Assembly (NCBI RefSeq): GCF_024519455.1
Contig: NZ_JALJRY010000004.1
Location: 398,441 to 462,440 of the forward strand
Length of the DNA: 64,000 nt
Reading direction: 5' to 3'
Source of the DNA: Streptomyces sp. STR69
GTDB lineage: Bacteria; Actinomycetota; Actinomycetes; Streptomycetales; Streptomycetaceae
Position numbers and translations under genes: made by a program. Positions 57,631 through 64,000 of this stretch are shown here, piece after piece. Each line of letters opens with the position of its first letter. Position 1 is the first letter of the stretch. Under the pieces are notes generated by a model. That model ran no database searches and was not told where the DNA came from. It saw nothing but the letters and a program-made list of their open reading frames with translations.

Positions 57631-59706
57631 ATGAACGCGCACACACCTGACAGCTTCGAGTGGACCGATCTCGACCGTCGTGCCGTCGACACCGCCCGTG
57701 TTCTGGCCGCTGACGCGGTGCAGAAGGTCGGCAACGGGCACCCGGGCACCGCGATGGCCCTGGCTCCCGCCGCGTACACGATCTTTCAGAAGGTGATGCG
57801 TCACGATCCGGCGGATCCCGAGTGGACCGGCCGGGACCGCTTCGTCCTCTCCCCCGGCCACACCTCGCTGACGCTCTACACGCAGCTCTACCTCGCCGGG
57901 TACGAGCTGGAGCTGGACGACCTGAAGGCGTTCCGGACGCACGGTTCGAAGACGCCTGGTCACCCCGAGTACGGGCACACGGCCGGTGTGGAGACCACGA
58001 CCGGCCCGCTCGGACAGGGCGTCGCGAACGCGGTGGGCATGGCGATGGCCGCCCGCTACGAGCGCGGTCTGTTCGACCCCGAGGCCCCCGAGGGCGAGTC
58101 GCCCTTCGACCACACGATCTGGGCCATCGTCTCCGACGGCGACCTGGAGGAGGGCATCTCCGCCGAGGCCTCCTCCCTCGCCGGCCACCAGCAGCTCGGC
58201 AACCTCGTCTTCGTCTACGACGACAACCACATCTCCATCGAGGGCGACACCGCGACCGCCTTCTCCGAGGACGTACTGAAGCGCTACGAGGCCTACGGCT
58301 GGCACACCCAGCGCATCGAGCCCGCCGCCGACGGCGACATCGACCCGCACGCGCTGTACACGGCGCTCAAGACGGCGCAGGCCGAGACCGGGCGCCCCTC
58401 GATCATCGCGATGCGCACGATCATCGCCTGGCCCGCCCCGAACGCGCAGAACACCGAGGCCGCCCACGGCTCCGCGCTCGGCGCCGACGAGATCGCCGCC
58501 ACCAAGCGCGTCCTCGGCTTCGACCCGGAGCAGTCCTTCGAGGTCGCCGACGAGGTCCTCGCGCACAGCCGCAGGGCCCTGGACCGGGGCGCCGAGGCGC
58601 ACTCCGCGTGGGACAAGCAGCTCGACAAGTGGCGCGGCGCCCAGCCCGAGCGCGCGAAGCTCTTCGACCGGGTCCTCGCCGGTCAGCTCCCCGAGGGCTG
58701 GGAGGACACCCTCCCGGTGTTCGAGGCGGGCTCCTCCGTCGCCACCCGCGCCGCCTCCGGCAAGGTGCTCCAGGCGCTCGGCGCGGTCCTGCCCGAGCTG
58801 TGGGGCGGCTCCGCCGACCTGGCCGGATCGAACAACACCACCATCGACAAGACCTCGTCCTTCCTCCCGAAGGGCAACCCGCTCCCGGAGGCCGACCCGT
58901 ACGGCCGTACGATCCACTTCGGCATCCGCGAGCACTCCATGGCGGCCGAGATGAACGGCATCGCCCTGCACGGCAACACGCGTGTCTACGGCGGCACCTT
59001 CCTGGTGTTCTCCGACTACATGCGCAACGCCGTCCGCCTCTCCGCGCTGATGCAGCTCCCGGTGACGTACGTCTGGACCCACGACTCCATCGGTCTCGGC
59101 GAGGACGGACCCACCCACCAGCCGGTCGAGCACCTCGCCTCGCTGCGCGCCATCCCGGGCCTGAACATCGTGCGCCCCGCCGACGCCAACGAGACCGCGA
59201 TCGCCTGGGCCGAGATCCTCAAGCGGCACGCCACGAAGCCCGCCCCGCACGGCCTCGCGCTGACCCGTCAGGGTGTGCCGACGTACGCGCCCAACTCCGA
59301 TGCGGCGCGCGGCGGTTACGTCCTCAAGGACTCCTCCACCGAGACGCCCGACGTGGTGCTCATCGCGACCGGTTCCGAGGTCCACCTCGCCGTCGGGGCG
59401 CGCGAGCAGCTGGAGGCCGAGGGCGTGGGCACCCGGGTGGTGTCGATGCCGTCCGTGGAGTGGTTCGAGGAGCAGTCGCGCGAGTACCGCGACAGCGTCC
59501 TGCCGCCGTCCGTGAAGGCCCGCGTTGCGGTCGAGGCCGGGATCGGTCTCACGTGGTACCGGTTCGTGGGTGACGCAGGACGCATCGTCTCCCTCGAACA
59601 CTTCGGCGCCTCCGCCGATGCGAAGACCCTGTTCGCCGAGTTCGGTTTCACCGCCGAGAACGTCGCCGCAGCAGCCAAGGAATCCCTCGCCGCCGCGCGC
59701 GGTTGA
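57631..59706 (+). CDS. tkt: Transketolase
   Basis: Protein of 691 aa from ATG 57631; a TTG two codons earlier (57625) is closer to the GAGGA site and is possible. It is full length for transketolase. The thiamine diphosphate domain has [35 protein letters not shown] and the VSDGDLEEG motif; the second domain has [17 protein letters not shown] with the cofactor-activating Glu, and [20 protein letters not shown]. It moves two-carbon units between ketose and aldose phosphates. It is the first gene of a five-gene operon for the pentose-phosphate pathway and glucose-6-phosphate. Confidence 0.97.
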   Translation: MNAHTPDSFEWTDLDRRAVDTARVLAADAVQKVGNGHPGTAMALAPAAYTIFQKVMRHDPADPEWTGRDRFVLSPGHTSLTLYTQLYLAGYELELDDLKAFRTHGSKTPGHPEYGHTAGVETTTGPLGQGVANAVGMAMAARYERGLFDPEAPEGESPFDHTIWAIVSDGDLEEGISAEASSLAGHQQLGNLVFVYDDNHISIEGDTATAFSEDVLKRYEAYGWHTQRIEPAADGDIDPHALYTALKTAQAETGRPSIIAMRTIIAWPAPNAQNTEAAHGSALGADEIAATKRVLGFDPEQSFEVADEVLAHSRRALDRGAEAHSAWDKQLDKWRGAQPERAKLFDRVLAGQLPEGWEDTLPVFEAGSSVATRAASGKVLQALGAVLPELWGGSADLAGSNNTTIDKTSSFLPKGNPLPEADPYGRTIHFGIREHSMAAEMNGIALHGNTRVYGGTFLVFSDYMRNAVRLSALMQLPVTYVWTHDSIGLGEDGPTHQPVEHLASLRAIPGLNIVRPADANETAIAWAEILKRHATKPAPHGLALTRQGVPTYAPNSDAARGGYVLKDSSTETPDVVLIATGSEVHLAVGAREQLEAEGVGTRVVSMPSVEWFEEQSREYRDSVLPPSVKARVAVEAGIGLTWYRFVGDAGRIVSLEHFGASADAKTLFAEFGFTAENVAAAAKESLAAARG

Positions 59707-59725
59707 TCCGATCGCCAGAAAGAAG

Positions 59726-60871
59726 ATGATCACAGTGACCGAAGTGACCGCCACCGCGGGAACACTCAAGCGCCTGTCCGACGAGGGCGTCTCCATCTGG
59801 CTGGACGACCTGTCGCGCAAGCGGATCGAGTCCGGCAACCTCGCCGAACTCATCGACACCAAGAACGTCGTCGGCGTCACCACCAACCCGTCGATCTTCC
59901 AGGCCGCCATCGGCTCCGGCGAGGGTTACGAGGAGCAGCTCGCCGACCTCGCCGTACGCGAGGTGACGGTCGAGGAAGCCGTACGGATGATGACCACGGC
60001 CGACGTCCGCGCCGCCGCCGACATCCTGCGCCCCGTCCACGAGGCGACCGGCGGCCGGGACGGCCGGGTCTCCATCGAGGTCGACCCGCGCCTCGCGCAC
60101 CACACGGCGGCGACCGTCGCCGAGGCCAAGCAACTGTCCTGGCTGGTGGACCGCCCCAACGTGATGATCAAGATCCCGGCGACGAAGGCCGGTCTCCCGG
60201 CCATCACCGAGGTCATCGGCGAGGGCATCAGCGTCAACGTCACGCTGATCTTCTCCCTGGAGCGCTACCGCGAGGTCATGGACGCCTACCTGGCCGGCCT
60301 GGAGAAGGCGCAGGCGGCCGGCATCGACCTCGCCACCATCCACTCCGTCGCCTCCTTCTTCGTCTCCCGTGTCGACTCCGAGATCGACAAGCGCCTGACC
60401 GCGCTCGGCACGGACGAGGCCCTCGCCCTCAAGGGCAGGGCCGCGCTCGCCAACGCGCGGCTCGCGTACGAGGCCTACGAGGACGTCTTCGCCGGTGACC
60501 GCTGGGCCGCCCTCGCGGGTGTCGGCGCCAACAAGCAGCGCCCCCTCTGGGCCTCGACCGGCGTGAAGGACCCGTCCTACAAGGACACCCTCTACGTCGA
60601 TGAACTGGTCGCGCCCGGCACCGTCAACACCATGCCCGAGGCCACGCTGAACGCCACCGCCGACCACGGTGACATCCACGGCGACACGGTGACCGGCGGC
60701 TACGCGCAGGCCCGCGCCGACCTGGACGCCGTAGAGCGTCTGGGGATCTCCTACGACACCGTCGTCAAGCAGTTGGAGGACGAGGGCGTCGCCAAGTTCG
60801 AGGTGGCCTGGCAGGACCTGCTGGGTGCCGTCGCGAAGTCGCTGAGCGGGAAGGGGGTCGACGGGGAATGA
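59726..60871 (+). CDS. tal: Transaldolase
   Basis: Protein of 381 aa. ATG 59726 is 19 bp after tkt, with AGAAAGAAG just before it; GTG 59735 is an alternative. The frame back to 59525 overlaps tkt and is not used. It has the transaldolase blocks [27 protein letters not shown], the Schiff-base lysine in [15 protein letters not shown], and [13 protein letters not shown]. It moves a dihydroxyacetone unit between sugar phosphates. Its stop overlaps the zwf start by four bases (ATGA). Confidence 0.97.
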   Translation: MITVTEVTATAGTLKRLSDEGVSIWLDDLSRKRIESGNLAELIDTKNVVGVTTNPSIFQAAIGSGEGYEEQLADLAVREVTVEEAVRMMTTADVRAAADILRPVHEATGGRDGRVSIEVDPRLAHHTAATVAEAKQLSWLVDRPNVMIKIPATKAGLPAITEVIGEGISVNVTLIFSLERYREVMDAYLAGLEKAQAAGIDLATIHSVASFFVSRVDSEIDKRLTALGTDEALALKGRAALANARLAYEAYEDVFAGDRWAALAGVGANKQRPLWASTGVKDPSYKDTLYVDELVAPGTVNTMPEATLNATADHGDIHGDTVTGGYAQARADLDAVERLGISYDTVVKQLEDEGVAKFEVAWQDLLGAVAKSLSGKGVDGE

Positions 60872-62466
60872 GCGCGGAACTTCCCACATCGACAACGGCC
60901 GTGCAGGCGCTCGGCGTCGAGGACATCGCGGGCGCCCCGGCCGTCGGCTGGGACAACCCGCTGCGGGACGCCCGGGACCGTCGGCTGCCGCGGATCGCGG
61001 GTCCGTCCGGGCTGGTGATCTTCGGGGTCACCGGTGACCTGTCCCGCAAGAAGCTGATGCCGGCCGTCTACGACCTGGCCAACCGGGGCATGCTGCCGCC
61101 GGGCTTCTCCCTCGTCGGGTTCGCCCGGCGGGACTGGGAGGACCAGGACTTCGCCCAGGTGGTGCACGACTCGGTGCGCGAGCACTCCCGCACCGAGTTC
61201 CGCGAGGAGGTCTGGCAGCAGCTCGCCGAGGGGATGCGGTTCATCCCGGGCGACTTCGACGACGACACCGCGTTCAAGCAACTGCGCGCGGCCGTCGACG
61301 AGCTGGACACCTCGCGCGGTACCAGTGGCAACTACGCGTTCTATCTCTCCGTACCGCCGAAGTTCTTCCCGAAGGTCGTCAAGCAGCTCAAGAAGCACGG
61401 GCTGGCGGACGCTCCGGAGGGGGCGTGGCGGCGCGCGGTCATCGAGAAGCCGTTCGGGCGTGACCTCAAGAGCGCGCGTGAGCTGAACAAGATCGTGCAC
61501 GAGGTGTTCGACCCGGACCAGGTGTTCCGGATCGACCACTACCTCGGCAAGGAGACCGTCCAGAACATCCTGGCGCTGCGCTTCGCCAACCAGATGTACG
61601 AGCCCATCTGGAACCGGTCCTACGTCGACCACATCCAGATCACGATGGCCGAGGACATCGGCATCGGGGGCCGGGCCGGCTACTACGACGGCATCGGTTC
61701 GGCGCGTGACGTCATCCAGAACCACCTGCTCCAACTCATGGCGCTGACCGCCATGGAGGAGCCGATCGCCTTCGACGAGGAGGCGCTGCTCACCGAGAAG
61801 CTGAAGGTGCTGAAGTCGGTGCGGCTCCCCAAGGAGCTGGGCGAGCACACGGTGTTCGGGCAGTACGCGGAGGGCTGGCAGGGCGGCGAGAAGGTCGTCG
61901 GCTACCTCCAGGAGGACGGCATCGACCCGCAGTCGAAGACCGACACCTACGCGGCCGTCAAGCTGGAGGTGGACAACCGCCGCTGGGCGGGCATCCCGTT
62001 CTACCTGCGCACCGGCAAGCGGCTCGGGCGGCGCGTCACGGAGATCGCGGTCGTCTTCAAGCGGGCCCCGCACTCCCCCTTCGACTCCAACGCCACCGAG
62101 GAACTGGGCCAGAACGCGATCGTCATCCGCGTCCAGCCCGACGAGGGCATGACGGTCCGGTTCGGTTCGAAGGTGCCGGGCACCTCGATGGAGATCCGGG
62201 ACGTGTCCATGGACTTCGCCTACGGCGAGTCGTTCACGGAGTCGAGCCCGGAGGCGTACGAGCGGCTCATCCTGGATGTGCTGCTCGGCGACGCCAACCT
62301 GTTCCCGCGCCACCAGGAAGTGGAAGAGTCCTGGAAGATCCTCGACCCGATCGAGGAGTACTGGGCACAGAACGGCAGGCCCGCGCAGTACTCCTCGGGC
62401 AGTTGGGGTCCCGAGGAGGCGGACGAGATGCTCGCACGAGACGGACGGAGCTGGCGCAGGCCATGA
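60868..62466 (+). CDS. zwf: Glucose-6-phosphate 1-dehydrogenase
   Basis: Protein of 532 aa. ATG 60868 overlaps the tal stop (ATGA). The coenzyme strand is [34 protein letters not shown] and the active-site motif [13 protein letters not shown] (about residues 221-233, with the catalytic His) are exact. It oxidises glucose 6-phosphate to the lactone, making NADPH for the cell. The first ~40 residues are an extra tail common in actinobacteria. Next to opcA, its partner protein. Confidence 0.97.
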   Translation: MSAELPTSTTAVQALGVEDIAGAPAVGWDNPLRDARDRRLPRIAGPSGLVIFGVTGDLSRKKLMPAVYDLANRGMLPPGFSLVGFARRDWEDQDFAQVVHDSVREHSRTEFREEVWQQLAEGMRFIPGDFDDDTAFKQLRAAVDELDTSRGTSGNYAFYLSVPPKFFPKVVKQLKKHGLADAPEGAWRRAVIEKPFGRDLKSARELNKIVHEVFDPDQVFRIDHYLGKETVQNILALRFANQMYEPIWNRSYVDHIQITMAEDIGIGGRAGYYDGIGSARDVIQNHLLQLMALTAMEEPIAFDEEALLTEKLKVLKSVRLPKELGEHTVFGQYAEGWQGGEKVVGYLQEDGIDPQSKTDTYAAVKLEVDNRRWAGIPFYLRTGKRLGRRVTEIAVVFKRAPHSPFDSNATEELGQNAIVIRVQPDEGMTVRFGSKVPGTSMEIRDVSMDFAYGESFTESSPEAYERLILDVLLGDANLFPRHQEVEESWKILDPIEEYWAQNGRPAQYSSGSWGPEEADEMLARDGRSWRRP

Positions 62467-63398
62467 AGATCGACCTGAGCGACACCACGGCAAGCAAGAT
62501 CAACAAGGCGCTGGTGCAGGGTCGCCGCGACATCGGCACCCCTGCCGTGGGCATGGTCCTGACGATGGTCATCGTCACGGACGAGGAGAACGCCTACGAC
62601 TCGATCAAGGCGGCCGAGGAGGCCTCGCACGAGCACCCCTCGCGCACCCTGGTCGTCATCAAGCGGCACGCCCGCACCCCGCGCGACCGCACCAACTCGC
62701 ACCTCGACGCCGAGGTCCGGGTGGGCGCCGACGCCGGCACCGGCGAGACGGTCGTGCTGCGGACCTACGGCGAGGTGTCCGACCACGCCGACTCCGTGGT
62801 GCTACCGCTGCTGCTGCCGGACGCGCCGGTCGTCGTGTGGTGGCCGGGCGACGCGCCCGAGATCCCGGCGAAGGACCCGCTGGGCGCCCTCGCACAGCGC
62901 CGGATCACCGACCTGTACGCGGCGACGGACCCGCTCGAAGCGCTGGCCGCCCGCGCCCGCGCCTACGCGCCCGGCGACACCGACCTCGCCTGGACCCGGC
63001 TGACCCCGTGGCGCTCGATGCTGGCGGCGGCCCTCGACCAGGCCAAGTCCAAGATCACCTCGGGTGCCGTGGAGAGCGAGGCCGACAACCCGGCCGCCGA
63101 GCTGCTGGCCCGCTGGCTTGAGGCCCGCCTCAAGGTGAAGATCGACCGCGTGGTCACCGACGGGCCGGTCATCACGGCCGTCCGCCTGGGCACCGGGGCC
63201 GGCGACATCGTCATCGACCGTCCCGACGGCCCCCTTGCAACGCTGTCCCTGCCCGGACAGCCCTCCCGCACCCTCGCGCTGAAGGTCCGCACCACCTCCG
63301 AACTCATCGCCGAGGAGCTGCGGCGCCTCGACGCCGACGAGATGTACGCCATCGCCCTCCGGGCCGAGGGCACCAAGGAGACGCCCAGTCATGTCTGA
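62463..63398 (+). CDS. opcA: Glucose-6-phosphate dehydrogenase assembly protein OpcA
   Basis: Protein of 311 aa. ATG 62463 overlaps the zwf stop by four bases; the longer frame from 62403 lies inside zwf. It begins [19 protein letters not shown] and has the OpcA blocks [47 protein letters not shown] and [20 protein letters not shown]. OpcA binds and activates or stabilises Zwf; it has no catalytic motif. Its end overlaps pgi by eight bases. Confidence 0.95.
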   Translation: MKIDLSDTTASKINKALVQGRRDIGTPAVGMVLTMVIVTDEENAYDSIKAAEEASHEHPSRTLVVIKRHARTPRDRTNSHLDAEVRVGADAGTGETVVLRTYGEVSDHADSVVLPLLLPDAPVVVWWPGDAPEIPAKDPLGALAQRRITDLYAATDPLEALAARARAYAPGDTDLAWTRLTPWRSMLAAALDQAKSKITSGAVESEADNPAAELLARWLEARLKVKIDRVVTDGPVITAVRLGTGAGDIVIDRPDGPLATLSLPGQPSRTLALKVRTTSELIAEELRRLDADEMYAIALRAEGTKETPSHV

Positions 63399-64000
63399 CT
63401 CCCCCAAGCTCGTGCGGCGGCCCGAGTGGACCGCTCTGGAGGACCACCGCGCGGGTCAACTGCACTCGCAGTTGCGTGAGTTGTTCGCGGCGGACCCGGG
63501 GCGCGCGGAGCGGTACGTGGTCACCGTCGGCGACCTGCGCATCGACTACTCCAAGCACCTGATCACGGACGAGACCCTCGCCCTCCTCCAGGAACTCGCC
63601 ACGGCCACCGGTGTGTCCGGCCTGCGGGACGCCATGTTCCGCGGCGAGAAGATCAACGTCACCGAGGACCGCGCGGTCCTGCACACCGCGCTGCGCGCCC
63701 CGCGTGACGCCGTGATCGAGGTCGACGGCGAGAACGTGGTGCCCGCCGTGCACGCGGTGCTCGACAAGATGGCGAACTTCGCCGACCGCGTCCGCTCCGG
63801 CGAGTGGACCGGGCACACCGGCCGCCGTATCCGCAATGTCGTCAACATCGGCATCGGCGGCTCGGATCTGGGTCCCGCGATGGCGTACGAAGCCCTCCGC
63901 GCCTTCACCGACCGCGAGTTGACGGTTCGCTTCGTGTCGAACGTGGACGGCGCCGACCTGCACGAGGCGACCCGTGACCTCGACCCGGCGGAGACGCTGT
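63391..64000 (+). CDS. pgi: Glucose-6-phosphate isomerase (3'-truncated by window)
   Basis: The frame opens at ATG 63391, overlapping the opcA stop by eight bases (ATGTCTGA), and stays open to the window end, giving 203 residues of an expected ~550. It begins [20 protein letters not shown] and shows the isomerase blocks [20 protein letters not shown], the phosphate-binding strand [15 protein letters not shown], and [17 protein letters not shown] at 63376-63380 is ten bases upstream. It interconverts glucose and fructose 6-phosphates, linking glycolysis to the other operon products. Confidence 0.95.
   Translation, partial: MSDSPKLVRRPEWTALEDHRAGQLHSQLRELFAADPGRAERYVVTVGDLRIDYSKHLITDETLALLQELATATGVSGLRDAMFRGEKINVTEDRAVLHTALRAPRDAVIEVDGENVVPAVHAVLDKMANFADRVRSGEWTGHTGRRIRNVVNIGIGGSDLGPAMAYEALRAFTDRELTVRFVSNVDGADLHEATRDLDPAETL

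Noticed and set aside
59525..59725. N-terminal extension of transaldolase into tkt
   Set aside because: The extension is antiphase to tkt with no ribosome site, and transaldolase homology begins just after 59726.
1..64000. CRISPR arrays, insertion sequences, rRNA or tRNA genes, riboswitches
   Set aside because: None were recognised: no regular spacer repeats, no transposase frames with terminal repeats and no structural RNA signatures.

Overview
This window is from a high-GC actinobacterium and is almost certainly Streptomyces chromosome. The GC content is very high, with GC-biased third codon positions and many antisense shadow frames. GTG starts, GTGA/ATGA operon overlaps and rare TTA leucine codons are common. 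A DasR-type site precedes a chitinase, Tat lipoproteins are present, and a sugar ABC importer lacks its own ATPase. No rRNA, tRNA, insertion sequence or CRISPR array was seen.

Layout. 0-6 kb: the end of a GntR regulator, a cache-domain protein, a stand-alone MmyB-type ligand domain divergent from an XRE regulator, an alpha/beta hydrolase, a 4'-phosphopantetheinyl transferase and a metallophosphoesterase. 6-10 kb: an ATP-grasp protein, a DasR-type chitinase and a sulfotransferase. 10-30 kb: a glycan-utilisation locus. Minus-strand fucosidase, alpha-mannosidase, GH4 glycosidase and DeoR regulator face a plus-strand PfkB kinase, Tat-lipoprotein binding protein, two permeases, phosphodiesterase and GH2 galactosidase. 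These are followed by exported metallophosphatase, PHP-domain and small secreted proteins. The glycosidases lack signal peptides, so oligosaccharides are probably imported and trimmed inside the cell.

30.7-39.3 kb: a complete FxSxx-COOH ribosomal-peptide (cyclophane) cluster, fxsA-fxsB-aac(3)-like-fxsC-fxsT, all on the minus strand. The 57-codon precursor gene fxsA (39105-39278), ending FQSSI, is easy to miss. The C-terminal domain of FxsB looks like an HExxH domain that has lost its metal ligands. Every gene except fxsA carries an in-frame TTA codon, which predicts bldA control.

39.5-45 kb: an acyl-CoA degradation operon (SDR, amidohydrolase, acyl-CoA ligase, MaoC hydratase) divergent from MarR and IclR regulators across a clear operator. 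The ligase carries an unusual Gly/Ser repeat insert. 45-49 kb: a caspase-like protease with a long helical C-terminus, coupled to an EACC1-type protein; this is a probable conflict or cell-death module. 49-57 kb: an FAD-TPR fusion, an L,D-transpeptidase, a small membrane protein, a GH16-CBM6 beta-glucanase under a CebR-like operator, an epoxide-hydrolase-like protein and an AraC regulator. 57.6 kb to the end: a tightly overlapped pentose-phosphate operon, tkt-tal-zwf-opcA-pgi, with a perfect 17-bp palindrome in its promoter region; pgi runs off the end.
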